64,000 nt of DNA from Bedellia somnulentella (GCA_963576735.1 OY755174.1:8804001-8868000); one strand, 5' to 3'. Positions 13,001 to 23,389 are shown, counted from the stretch's first letter. Made by a program: numbers and translations. The notes: generated by a model from the sequence alone, not told the origin.

Positions 13001-16000
13001 AACCAAATATTAATTTAATTTAATTTACTTTGGATGCATATTATATGTGAAGTGTTTAGTTGAAATTCAAATATTTACTTTTTAGCTTTATGATGGCTTT
13101 GCAAGTTTTCCAAAAAAACAATGTAAACTATTATCTAAAACCCTTTACAAGATATTTTTGGTCCGTAAAAACGAATTAATTACCAGAAAAGCAACACAGT
13201 AATAAAAGAAAATTTTCAGCAAATTAATTGTCCGCAGTAATAAATAACAAAATGGTCTAAAACAAAAAGTGGCATCCCGCATGGTGCAGTATGCAAGCTG
13301 ATTCAGATACAAGTAACTAGAGCGACCGAGCCAGCTATTATATGTTCCGAGCGAGCCAACCGCGCAAAAAGCGTAGCAAATTCTATTACACTTCCATACG
13401 CAGGAAAGACCGCTACAAATTGCTTTATACTTCACAATATTTGCTTTACATAACGAAACGCGAGTCTGGCGGCCAATAAAAACTGTATCCGTATGAAAGA
13501 TTACTTTGAAAGTTGTCAGTAGTTAAACGTTGCTGGTATGGGACAGACGTGTTTGGTTGTCCCATAAATTGCGGCGGCTACAAATTAAATTAGGTAATAC
13601 AGGCGTGACGAGCAGGACAAGTGGCGGCCGGGCCGACATGGAAGGGGAGTGCCCGGCGCAATGCCTAACAGCCTCCCTGTTTTTGCATCTAGCGACATTT
13701 GAATAAACTTTTTATTTCAACTTTAAACTCTTAATTCAATGTTAGTTTATCAACTGAAATACATGTTTTATGAATGTAACTGTTATTTTGTGAAATTGTT
13801 AGGATTTTAAACGCTATCAACATGCATGTACTTACTATACGATCCGATCCTGCCAAACCTCTCGAGCTTTGTTTGCATTCATATATCTTCTCATATAGGT
13901 ACTTTTTGTCCTTCATATTTCAGACGCGCATCCTTTTAAACATATTTTGTTTAGTTATTTGACCTACTTTAGCCTTTAACGCAATATAAAATAAATTAAC
14001 AGATTACAAAAATAATAGTTAATAACTAGGACGATTAGAAATAAACACTAACCCAACCTAAAAGCAAACCCAACTAATTCACTTAAGCCTCAATGATAGA
14101 ATACTAATAATTGATATTCATTTTTGTTCCACTTCAATAACATTGAGCAAGTGATACTCGAGAGGGTACAAGTAGGTGATTAATAAAGGCAAACAGTAGC
14201 CGCGCTTGCCAACGACGATAGGTGTCAGTTGCAACAAGTCCCCGCAGATTTGTGGTCAATTCACCCTGCTCTGGCCACGACCCCTGACCATGTCTTACCA
14301 ATATTCGGTTTGACATCTTACACCCGACAAACCGCAGTTATTAATGATCATGAACACGACGCCCCGACCCGCTACCATGTTTCATCCGACTCTTTGTTTC
14401 ACAAACATTTCACGCAACGTTCACAATAATATAAATCTCTGACATTTTGTCCTGTCAAATAAAATTTTCAATTACATTATGTGTGAGCAAAGCTTTCGTT
14501 GTCGGATAAAATACCGTTGTGCAGAACAAAACGGGCCAAGAAGAATTCAAGCAATTTTTAATATACGTAGAAGGAAGAAGCCACGTGACCCTTACCGCAG
14601 TAATAATGTAGCTAACGATGAAAATTCACCCGAATCGTTCAAGCCCGAGCTACCCTTCAGAAAATCTGTGGGGCCTCGCGTCGTTAACTTAGTTTCTGAG
14701 AAACGAAAATTTGAAATGAAATTCAATGGCTCCGATATATTTTCACGTCCATATTTTTTCAACAAAGGTTGTTAAACTTACAATAATAAAGCATCTTGTA
14801 TCTTTGCTACTGGTTATACTTAAACCAAAGAGCTTATTCTTTTCAGTTTTATTGTATTCAGTGCTTTGCAACTTAGACTAAGTAACTGCACACCAGTAAT
14901 AAAGAACAGTGCAAGGCGCCGACGATTTAAAAATTAAACATTTAAATGTGGTGGACTGGTGCACTTTGGTGACATTAGTGTGTATTTATAATATACGATT
15001 ACTCCAAGATTGAATTTAAAAGTTTTTAATTGGGTCTTCCGACAAACGGTCTAGAGTTTTTACTTAGTCTAGATAGGGATCAATCAGCCACTTTATAATA
15101 ATAGATACTAAAGATATTAATAGAAACAAAACTCAATTTGAAAAAAGCATTATTGTAATGAAAATACCGATTATGTACTGTTCAATCCATGTTTATTTAT
15201 ATATTTAATTATTTTTGTAAATATACTATACTTATAAAATAAGTACATAATTGTATATTAAACAATATCTCGTTCAGAAAATATATTGAATATTATATTT
15301 ACGGGTGCTCCCATACAATATGCAAACTATTGACATTAGTACCTTTTTTTGGACAATGTTACGGTAACCTTCATTCCGTCTCGCATTTAGACAATTATAA
15401 TGTTACAACGTTTACAATAAACAAAAATGTACATATTTCTATTCATAATTCAGCAGCTGACTGCTCTCGAGACAAAAACCTACTGTAACATTTAACAAAA
15501 CTGGCACCTAAAAGATGCAACACTTGCATACAGTCTCTGTTTATCACCCTATATGGGTACTTATGGCAATTGTATCGCCCGCCGAGCATGTTTGCGGGAA
15601 AGCATATTGAAAATCATATAGTATGCATAGTGTATTGTCCGTACAGTGCAGGACATGCCGAAACAACATATTTCAATTCGATACCAGGCACACAATGGTC
15701 GGAAACGGGAGAATATAAATTGCCTGTATCGAATAAGGGCACGGATACAAACTACTGCATTAACATCATCTCTAGTTATTAAACACCACTTTGTTACGGC
15801 GTTGTTGTCATTAGGAACATTTAGCAATACGATGTTTTAGAAATCAATTTATTATTTACTGGTAACACGAGCCACATTTAGATAATATTTTCGCAGTACA
15901 TAGCACCTAATGAAATGATATGGTATTCTATTACCAGTATACTTAAAAAACAGACATCTGCTGCCTCAACAATAAAACAGCACGTCTGAAAAGATTGATT

Positions 16001-16029
16001 AATGTAGACAAAGCTTGATAGGTTTTTCA
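10076..16029. other. Intron 2 of the DIP-like gene
   Basis: About 6 kb with few transposons. Notable points: a 27-bp tandem duplication at 11611-11664, a CpG-rich patch at 12195-12300 that reads as an alanine-rich minus-strand frame ending at a GTGAGT donor-like site, another CpG-rich patch at 13560-13680, and a 98-codon frame at 14479-14775. None has recognised homology. Confidence 0.4.
14479..14775 (+). CDS. Possible small ORF of unknown function in the DIP intron
   Basis: A 98-codon frame from ATG to TAA, followed 10 bp later by AATAAA. The product would be basic and Arg/Lys/Asn-rich (IRRRKKPRDPYRSNN), with no signal peptide, membrane segment or recognised domain. Codon use is not obviously unlike that of a gene, but length and composition are also compatible with chance. 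I do not recognise it. It could be a retroposed fragment or non-coding. Confidence 0.15.
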   Translation: MCEQSFRCRIKYRCAEQNGPRRIQAIFNIRRRKKPRDPYRSNNVANDENSPESFKPELPFRKSVGPRVVNLVSEKRKFEMKFNGSDIFSRPYFFNKGC

Positions 16030-16110
16030 TGATCGTACAAAATGGCGATCGATAGTCTCTTCCTACTCTAAATACGAACTAATGGCGTGAGGATATGTTT
16101 GTATGTATAT
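16030..16110 (+). repeat. RTE-like LINE 3' end next to the exon 3 acceptor
   Basis: GATCGTACAAAATGGCGATC, then GATAGTCTCTTCCTAC and GGCGTGAGGATATG, match the 3' end of the RTE-like LINE found elsewhere (45510-45575, 23570-23630). It ends about 20 bp before exon 3 and contains a CTAAT branch-point-like motif (16079-16083). Confidence 0.65.
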
Positions 16111-16131
16111 TTAAATTACTTTATTTTTCAG

Positions 16132-16302
16132 GTGAAATGATAATCACCAACGACAAATACCAGATGAGTGAAATAAACAGCTCAGCGTACAGCGTGCAGA
16201 TGAAACTCATCGTACGTCAAATTCAGAGCCAGGACCTTGGCGGGTATAAGTGTATCTCCAAGAACTCTATTGGTGATGCTGAGGGGAACATACGACTCTA
16301 TG
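16132..16302 (+). CDS. DIP-beta: DIP-family Ig protein, internal exon: second half of Ig domain 3
   Basis: This 171-bp exon lies between the acceptor TTATTTTTCAG and the donor ATG|GTAATG. It completes Ig3: GEMIITNDKYQMSE, the strand-E/F region LIVRQIQSQDLGGYKCISKN with the second disulphide cysteine, then SIGDAEGNIRLY. The D-x-G-x-Y-x-C signature is intact (DLGGYKC). GGYKCISKNSIGD followed by RLYEME is, from memory of the family, closest to DIP-beta among fly DIPs, and this is the main reason for the subfamily call. The acceptor side of the preceding intron is formed largely by a LINE 3' end (about 16030-16110), so splice signals and transposon sequence are adjacent. Reading frame and phase (1/1) match both neighbours. 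Confidence 0.9.
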
Positions 16303-16376
16303 GTAATGTTATTTTATGCAGATTATGTTTTTTTTATTGCCAGTGACTATTTACGATGAGAAGGAATATATTGGAA

Positions 16377-16637
16377 TAAAATAATAAATAAAATAAAATA
16401 AATATATACGGACATAATATACACAGATCAAGTTAGCCCCAAACTAAGTATAACTTGTAATATGGGATACTAACTCAACGTTATATTTAATATTATATAA
16501 TACACATATAAATAACATCCAAGACTAAGAAACAATCATTTATGCTCATCACATAAATGTTGCCCTCAGCGGGGATCGAACCCGCAACCTCCGGACCGAG
16601 AAGCTAGTCACCTATCCACTCGGCCACGGCTGTCGTC
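16377..16637 (-). repeat. tRNA-headed lepidopteran SINE
   Basis: On the minus strand it begins with a tRNA-like head: GCCGTGGCCGAGTGGATAGG (box A type) and GCGGGTTCGATCC (box B). About 190 bp of AT-rich body follows and it ends in an ATTTT-type tail. The anticodon arm is imperfect, so this is a SINE and not a tRNA gene. Confidence 0.7.
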
Positions 16638-16669
16638 AATAAGTTTATTTTTGTGGGTTGTTAGCATAC

Positions 16670-17076
16670 ATACATACATACACTCATATTCTCACGCAGT
16701 TAGTTCCCATTGGGGTAGGCAGAAACTATCGATCGCCACTTTGTACGATCCTGGCAAACCTCTCTGGCTTCGTTCACATCCATCAATCGTTTCATACATG
16801 CTCTTTTATTTTTCATTCTTCGGACACCTGCCTTTTTGAGCACATTTCCTATTTGATCCAATGTGTCCTCCGACGTCGTCCTCTACTAACATTACCTTCC
16901 ACATTGGCTCTATAGATCTCTTTCACCAATTTCCTGTCATTCATCCTCTCTATATGCCCAAACCATCTCAACATTCCTTTTTCTATCTTTCTTACAATAT
17001 CATATTTTACGCCACATCTTTCACGAATCATGCTGCTTTCATGCTTCTTCTGCCACACCCAACATTTACTGCTATA
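16670..17076 (-). pseudogene. RTE-like LINE 3' region, interrupted by mariner 1 (3' part)
   Basis: On the minus strand this reads the C-terminal end of an endonuclease/reverse-transcriptase polyprotein: CWVWQKKHES, then after an internal deletion RERCGVKYDIVRKIEKGMLR, WFGHIERMNDRKLVKEIYRAN and GNVSRGRRRRTHW. It is followed by the 3' module and a (TATG)n tail (16670-16690). The fragment stops exactly at the TA target site of mariner 1 and continues at 18858. It is a dead, 5'-truncated copy in intron 3. The clade name RTE is a judgement from the C-terminal motif. Confidence 0.75.
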
Positions 17077-17497
17077 CGAGGGGCATGCCAATAGAAGTTA
17101 GATACTCTTTTCTCATTTAATTGACACTGGCAAGCTATACACCATCTTATAGGCTGTTTTTTTATTGACATATTTGAATATAGAACACATTTATTTTTTA
17201 TTTAAATGAGCATCATTTTTCCGAGAATCTGGCGGGAATTCACTTGCAACAATCGAGCTCAGCCGACGTGATTTTCGCGCTATTATTTATTATGACTTTA
17301 AAAATGGTTTAAAGCCTCAAGAATGTTTTGAACTTTTGCCTTCTACTTTTGGTGAGTCTGCTTGTTCCCGAGCAACAGTATTCAATTGGTTTGCTGAATT
17401 CAAAAGAAGACGGGGATGTCACGAAGATGAAGCGGTCACAAGACGGCCGCCAACCGCAGTCACGCAAGAAAACGTTCGTGCAGTCGAAAAACTTATT

Positions 17498-18083
17498 TTA
17501 TTATTATTGTTTCGGAAAATATTTTAGTTTCTCGCCTCTCCCATGGCCGAAACAGAAAATTAGAATTTAAAATGGGAGAGGCGGTACTCCCCGACAAGAG
17601 CATAGTCGGTCGGGGTCAGGGACTCAGATTCAAGAACCGACGGACGATCCGAGCCGTATCGAGCAGCACCGCTTTCTGCATTTGTGCTGGAACCGACACG
17701 CCACAGAAATCCAACCGCCTCAGGTTGGTCACGAGGCTGGTTGGAATCAACCCGTTCGCGGACAAAACAATTGGGATTATTTCTGTCGAAGTCACACCCC
17801 ACATGTCGGTGATCTCGTGAGCCAGATCGAGATACTTCCGACGCTTCTCGGTTTTGACTTTCACGAGACCCTCGTCTAGAGGGATAGTGACATCCATTAG
17901 AAATACCCTCGACTGCGACCGATCCTATACCACGATGTGAGGCTTATTCGCGAGAATAGTCCTGTCCGTGATAACGGATCGGTCCCAATAGATTTTGGTG
18001 ATAACGGATCGGTCCCAATAGATTTTGGTGATAACGGATCGGTCCCAATAGATTTTGATAGATTATTATTTAATATTTATTAG
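17498..18083 (-). mobile_element. 5'-truncated LINE fragment inside mariner 1
   Basis: On the minus strand it encodes the C-terminus of a LINE polyprotein (17616-17897: MDVTIPLDEGLVKVK, KYLDLAHEITDMWGV, MQKAVLLDTARIVRRFLNL), a type frequent in lepidopteran genomes. A short 3' UTR and an AATAATAATAAA-like tail follow. The 5'-truncated side carries three exact 30-bp tandem units (17968-18057). Compared with mariner 2, about 97 bp of host transposase are missing at the junction, so insertion came with a deletion. The clade is not determined. Confidence 0.75.
17968..18057. repeat. Three identical 30-bp tandem units at the LINE truncation point
   Basis: Each unit starts GTGATAACGGATCGG and ends AATAGATTTTG; all three are identical. 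They sit at the 5' (truncated) end of the LINE fragment, next to the deletion junction with the mariner. Confidence 0.9.
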
Positions 18084-18857
18084 TTCGAGATGGGTGCCGC
18101 ACAAACTTACCGATGAGCAGAAAGACCGTCGGGTGGATTGGTACCTATTCATGATAGATGAATTCAACAGAGGCGAGAAAAAAAACGTATATAATATACT
18201 GACTGGTGAGAAAACATGGCTATATAACTATGATCCCGAATCAAAGCGACAGTTGACTGTATGGTGCTTTGAAGACGAGCCAACTCCAACAAAATGTCGC
18301 CGTGCACGAAGCACACAGAAACAAATGGTCGCCTCGTTTTTCTGCAAGACGGGTCATTTTGCTACTGTTGTGCTAGAGAATGAAAGAACGGTGAACTCCG
18401 AATGGTATGTGACAGTTTGTGCTCCAATAGTAATATCAGCTTGGTGTGACAAGCGACCGAAGTCAGGAATCCAGCACCTTCTCTGGCACCACGACAATGC
18501 GGCGCCGCACACGTCTGCCAGATCACTAGACTTTTTCAACTCGACAAATGTGTCAATTCTCCCTCACCCGCCATATTCCCCTGACCTAGCGCCTTGTGAT
18601 TTTTACTTGTTTCCAAAAATCAAAGAAAAACTAAAGGGGAAGAGATTTGAAAGCAAAGATGATGCGGTGGTTGCCTATAATTTCGAGATTTCTGAGGTAT
18701 CTAAAGAAGAGTGGTCACAGGTATTTTCCAATTGGTTCAGACGTATGAAAAAGTGTATATGTGGTCAGGGTGAATACTTTGAAAAGATCGATACTCTTGT
18801 TATAAAGAATAAATTTTATAATTTTTGAGTATCTAGTTTCTTTTGGCATGCCCCTCG

Positions 18858-18935
18858 TACATAAGCGTAGGAACGAGAACAGCATCATGCACAGCCATTC
18901 GGGCGTTTTCGGACACCGATTGTTGTTATCATAAT
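18858..18935 (-). pseudogene. RTE-like LINE, part 5' of mariner 1
   Basis: Continuation of the LINE interrupted at 17076. The minus strand corresponds to the region before CWVWQKKHE in the copy at 45040-45110 (TTCCTACGCTTATGT and upstream). Confidence 0.75.
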
Positions 18936-18976
18936 TCGTGGTAATGTTGTGTGATTCTGATTATACTGAAAAAAGG

Positions 18977-19214
18977 TACATACATACATACATATACTCA
19001 CGGCTATAAATCCCTAGAAGGGGTAGCCAGAGCTAACAAATTAGAAATTCCTCAGCCACGTGGGGAAAAGATGGTAAAATAAAGGTTGTTCGTGATGGGT
19101 CTCCAACCGCATCGCCCAAAAATCCCTTAAAAAGCCCCAATACCGTTAGTCGCCTCTTACGTACACCCACCGGAAGAAAAGGGGTAGTGCTATTCTAAGC
19201 CGACTCTACACAGC
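18977..19214 (-). repeat. TATG-tailed SINE, antisense, with TSD
   Basis: A well-preserved antisense copy. AAAAAAGGT occurs on both sides, a likely 9-bp TSD. It lies in intron 3. Confidence 0.85.
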
Positions 19215-19279
19215 AAAAAAGGTGAAAAGGTATTTAAGAAATTATCATGCCAAGGTTGGATTTTAAATAGTTACTGCAC

Positions 19280-19590
19280 TTACAAGACGACCCTATCACA
19301 CCGCATATCAGTTAGTAACAATCTCCCTGACCAAGCGTTAAAACGCTCGGCTCACGATTCGGTGATTTTGGGTTCGATTCTTGGAGATTTTACTCACGAA
19401 TTCAATTCAATAGTGAGATGGAACCCACTTTGGCAAGATATCAAGCGGTTGAACTAATTGGTTATCCGAAAAAAAAACATAATTTCGTGCTTCGGAGGGC
19501 ACGGTAAGCCGTCGTCGGTTTCGGCTACTCTGACGCTACTAATCATTTTTCAGATAACCCGCATTATCCTATATAAAAGCTGTGGGGACT
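19280..19590 (+). repeat. Probable tRNA-headed SINE of another family
   Basis: The head has a box-B-like GGGTTCGATTC (19370-19380). The body contains GTGCTTCGGAGGGCACGGTA and CCGTCGTCGGTTTCGGCTAC, which resemble SINE body sequence common in moths. Ends are not exactly defined. Confidence 0.5.
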
Positions 19591-19723
19591 AGTTACTATA
19601 ACATAGCACCACTTAATAATAAAAATAACGTATAAAAGAACAGAAACCAAGATAAATAACCAAACTAAACAACAACGACTAAGTTATTTTAAAACAGAAG
19701 CTTTCATAAAAATATTGTTCCAG

Positions 19724-19947
19724 AAATGGAGCTTCCTCGCAGAAAATACGAAGACGACGAGGAACGGGAGTCAGTGTTGAACGAGATCAACGACGTCCGC
19801 TCGAGCCTCCAGGGCCCGCTGCGAGAGGGCGGCCCGCGGTCCCAAGACTCCACTGACGACAACCCGCCCTATGCCCGAGGCTGCACCGCTAAACTCACCG
19901 CAACCTCCGTCTTTTTAATATCGGCCTTTATCTACGCCGCTTGTTAA
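19724..19947 (+). CDS. DIP-beta: DIP-family Ig protein, terminal exon: stalk and GPI-anchor signal
   Basis: The last exon follows the acceptor TTGTTCCAG. The split codon gives E, then MELPRRKYEDDEERES, a charged and acidic juxtamembrane stretch rich in D/E/R with a small helix-like segment (VLNEINDVRSSL). A proline/glycine-rich stalk follows, then a hydrophobic tail (LTATSVFLISAFIYAAC) ending directly at TAA. A short hydrophobic C-terminus with no cytoplasmic residues is the form of a GPI-attachment signal; the cleavage site probably lies near ARGC, but the exact omega residue cannot be fixed by eye. DIP and lachesin proteins are commonly GPI-linked. Base composition is markedly GC-rich against the surrounding AT-rich DNA. 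The 3' UTR has an AATAAA about 200 bp downstream. Confidence 0.85.
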
Positions 19948-21103
19948 ACTTTTCCCATAAAGCCATGTGCAAACTTAAAGCTACTTTCACTCATGAAAAC
20001 TTTTCAAAGCGAAAACACGAGACAACCTAGCTACCTTCAAATTGGATTCCGTTGAATTGTTATGAGAGTCGGGAACAATTTCATATCGCAGTTTTGTTTA
20101 ATAATCGGCAGTTTTCAGTTTGCACATGGGTTTAGCTTTGATTGTAAATAAACAGTTAAACGATATTACATGATTAGTGATTGTGCAAACAATATGAACT
20201 GTGTGGATATAATCGTAATACGTAAGCATGTACTTGAATACAGTTTCTACCGTAGAATCTATCTACTACATTATCTTATTTAAAATATATCTCTAAAAAC
20301 TTAAATTTTATATGCTTTCATTATATCTGTGAAACTAAATTTAATTGATTTGGCTTTATGATATTAGTTTCTTCTACTCGACTTTTTTACTTTTTTATAT
20401 TAATTCTTTAAACCAAAGGAAATGAAAAATAATATATTGATTTATTGTTATAATATTGTTAAATTTTATGAATTAGCGTAAGTTGTATATGAATACCGTA
20501 TATATGTGATATTTAAGCGTAGTTATGTTATTTGAATAGTTTATGTCTGGCGCACCAGACTGATTTATTTGGTGTTTTAGTTTACATCGCATTAAGATGG
20601 CAACACGATAACCTGTAAACCTGTTTAACATGTCCCGTCTATGTTATTCTGCCTAAATATTGAAAAATACAAGTATCTATTGTAAAATGTTTGTTGTTTT
20701 ATTACCCTTAACCCCTAAACTGTGTTGTCCGTGACAAAATTTCTTGGTGACTCTTTTATTTAGTTTAAATTTCGAATAATATCCCACAGACGACGACCTT
20801 TCCAAATAATGCTCTTAAAGTAGTAGTAGATATACAGAATGTATGGGTATGTATATTTTTCCACTACTGGAGGTTTCACTATGCGAATGGGATTCCCTAG
20901 TAATATTATTTTTATTTTACATTATATGAAATAAAGGTATTATCCTCAACTCAGATTATAAAATAATAGCCATTAAATATATTATATTTTTCTCTCTAAT
21001 TATTCTAGTTTCGCACGTTTTTAAGCACGGAATAACGTCGGATTCGTTAAGCTGTGGGTAACCGCAACGCCTAAGACAATTCTCCGAAGGGCATACAACA
21101 TAA
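19948..21103. other. 3' UTR and downstream spacer of the DIP-like gene
   Basis: AT-rich sequence with scattered AATAAA hexamers (20147, 20931). No further exon is visible. Confidence 0.5.
20147..20152 (+). promoter_or_regulatory. First candidate poly(A) signal of the DIP-like gene
   Basis: AATAAA lies 200 bp after the stop codon. In DNA this AT-rich the hexamer is common (another occurs near 20931), so the true cleavage site is not determined. Confidence 0.3.
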
Positions 21104-21276
21104 TGGAGTATAAAATTATATACGAGAATATAACCTTTTTTTAAATTATTTTACCATTTCTGACTGCATTTTCTATACCTGCAAAAATCAAATCAATATT
21201 TGCCTATACTGTGCAAGCCCCATGTCTTAGGCGACTGTCGCATAGTAAAAAAAAATCTCAATATCCGTTTAAATAA
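21104..21276. repeat. 173-bp direct repeat, left copy, abutting Helitron A
   Basis: Almost identical to 22263-22435 (a few differences near 21133-21138). Its last base is the host A immediately before the Helitron 5' TC. Confidence 0.95.
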
Positions 21277-22262
21277 TCTATACTTATAATAAATCTGTAG
21301 AGAGGTCAATTCTGTACATGAAATATATTTTCAAAATAACCATCAGGTGGTGATTAGGGATCGATACTGATGCCAAAAATGCAATCAGTAAAATTTTTGT
21401 CTGTCTGTCTGTCTGTCTTTCTGTCTGTCTGTCTGTCTGTCTGTCGGTTTGTATGTTCCTTATGGAAACAAAAACTACTCGACGGATTTTAACGAAACTT
21501 GGTACAATTATTCTTTATACACCTGCGCAGGTTTTTGTATACTTTTCAGCTGAGTAGTAAAGGGGAATTTCGGGAAATTTTGGGAAAACGGGAGAAGTTA
21601 CTCCATTTTTTAAGCTTCCGTCGCGTGTGCTGCCTCAATGGTTAAACCTACATAGAAATCATGTGTGACGGAAATATTCTTCATAAAATTATCTAAAAAA
21701 AATCCTCAGCAGTTTATGTCTATCTTTTACGGTTGACTCACAATAACACGTGTAATTCCTGATAGCTTAGCAGTTCGGAACATTCTGATTATATTTGTTT
21801 ACTCTTACGTTTGTAAACCTCTCACTCATCCCTAATTTAAATAAGGTAACATTATTACCTATTCAATAAAAAAAGAATCATAGAAATCGGTAGACAAACA
21901 CCGAAATTATACATAAAATAAGCCATCGCACCCGTGATCAAAACCAAATCTTTACTAATTTACATATAACATACTAGATGGCGCCAGTAGTTGCATCCTA
22001 CATCACGTAATGATTTATTTTTTAGACTGTTATAAATACTTCATAGCGTTTTATTTCAAAATTTGCTATTAAACGGAAATACTGAACCGTTCATCAAAGC
22101 GCATTTAAAATCACCAAACTACACTGTTTAGGAAGTGCTATAAATTTAATAAATTGAAAACATTGCGCTGAATTTTACATTGCTTGAGCAGTGACTGAAG
22201 AAAGAAACCTCAGATATTTAAAAAAACAACGCTACCCGTGCGAAGCTGGGACGATCCACTAG
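21277..22262 (+). mobile_element. Non-autonomous Helitron, copy A
   Basis: Starts TCTATACTTATAATAAATCT and ends GTGCGAAGCTGGGACGATC...CTAG, inserted between A and T, which are all Helitron hallmarks. No Rep/helicase is encoded. A (CTGT)n run lies at about 21399-21444. Copies B (46229-47155) and C (52933-53908) are closely similar, so the family moved recently. Confidence 0.85.
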
Positions 22263-22435
22263 TGGAGTATAAAATTATATACGAGAATATAAACTTTTCT
22301 TAAATTATTTTACCATTTCTGACTGCATTTTCTATACCTGCAAAAATCAAATCAATATTTGCCTATACTGTGCAAGCCCCATGTCTTAGGCGACTGTCGC
22401 ATAGTAAAAAAAAATCTCAATATCCGTTTAAATAA
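22263..22435. repeat. 173-bp direct repeat, right copy, abutting Helitron A
   Basis: Begins with the host T directly after the Helitron CTAG. See the left copy at 21104. Confidence 0.95.
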
Positions 22436-22892
22436 ATGTAATTAATTTCATGGGGAACACAATATTGTACATTGTCCTTTCTTAAATGAGTTTTACCTCG
22501 TCGACACTATTGTAAAGTACGGCTAAACTAAACACTTAGTGTTAACTGACAATTTGATGAAAGGTCTTAGCGCCGACCCTCCTAATAGGCACCTAAGGCA
22601 GGCCGGGCTCAGTAGAGGCAGTGAGAGCGCGCCAAATAGGGCGAAACCGCATGCATTAGTGAGATTGCTTCTCGGTTTATTATTTTGATTGTGACAACCG
22701 TCTCTCTAACCCTTTGAATGATTTCGCAACTTAGTTATGCGAAGATCGTTAACTTGATTAACCGCTTTCACTAAACATCTATTGAGTGAATTCAAGTGCT
22801 TGAAACACTATTACACACCATATTTCGACATAGCTACTGACTGAAGGTACTGTTTATGATTAATATTATGTGAGCATGTTTTAAAATCCATG

Positions 22893-23060
22893 TTAGGATA
22901 GAATAGCACTACCTAAAGTGTATCTCTACTAATGAGTTTGTATGAGGCGATTAAGGGAACTGATAGTTTTAAGAAGATTTGTGGATGATGCAGTGAAAAA
23001 TTAAAGTAAACTGCAAAAAGTGTCTTCTGATGAATAATTTATTCTTAGCCTTTGATTCCT
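22893..23060 (+). repeat. TATG-tailed SINE, strongly degenerate
   Basis: AGGATAGAATAGCACTACC and the following layout match the 5' half; the 3' half is barely recognisable. Confidence 0.45.
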
Positions 23061-23159
23061 TTTTTGAAAATATAGTTGTTTTAACGAACGTATTTTGAAC
23101 TAGTTTTATCAAATATGTATCCATATTACGCTAGTCCTAACGTATGTATTCATACTTAT

Positions 23160-23290
23160 AATATTAGTATGGATTAAGGTACGCCCTTTGTTCCCATTCT
23201 GGCAAATCTCTCTTGCTTCCCTCACAGTTATAATTCTTCCCATACGTACTCTCATATTTTTCTCACTTCAGACTAAAAGTAAAAGTACTT
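23160..23290 (-). repeat. RTE-like LINE fragment, degenerate
   Basis: TTCCCATTCTGGCAAATCTC and following pyrimidine-rich sequence match the complement of the LINE 3' region, heavily decayed. Confidence 0.4.
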
Positions 23291-23389
23291 GATTATAATT
23301 TTAAGAGCGCGTATTTCCTCTATCAATACTATTAATATCGTTCTTAGAATAAACAACAAATCATCAAAATAACTTATATGAGACCTATA

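Larger units (their letters stand above)
17252..18828 (+). pseudogene. Mariner 1 transposase, inactivated
   Basis: A D,D34D-type mariner transposase in pieces. Defects seen directly: the start codon is ATC where copy 2 has ATG; the N-terminal HTH region breaks off after ENVRAVEKLI; about 100 bp are missing and replaced by a LINE insert. The frame then resumes (18084 on) with WVPHKLTDEQKDRRVDWYLF and runs about 245 residues to the stop. The first catalytic motif reads TGEKTW instead of TGDETW, so the first metal-binding Asp is lost. The second (HHDNAAPH) and third (YSPDLAPCDFYLF) are intact. The catalytic part is one open frame, so decay since insertion is moderate. Confidence 0.9.
17077..18857 (+). 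mobile_element. Mariner 1, broken, inserted in a LINE
   Basis: Inverted termini CGAGGGGCATGCCAATAGAA and (reverse-complemented from the right end) CGAGGGGCATGCCAAAAGAA are flanked by TA on both sides (17075-17076, 18858-18859). The LINE copy at 44.9-45.6 kb provides the uninterrupted target, so the ends are certain. Total length 1,781 bp, of which about 586 bp (17498-18083) is a second LINE fragment. Confidence 0.95.

Noticed and set aside
16561..16637. Functional tRNA gene on the minus strand
   Set aside because: The anticodon arm does not pair properly and the sequence continues into a SINE body.
17560..17820. Plus-strand frames of 80 codons in mariner 1
   Set aside because: They are shadows of the minus-strand LINE coding sequence.
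21399..21444. Short regularly spaced repeats as a CRISPR array
   Set aside because: It is a (CTGT)n microsatellite inside a Helitron, shared with copies B and C, with no spacers.
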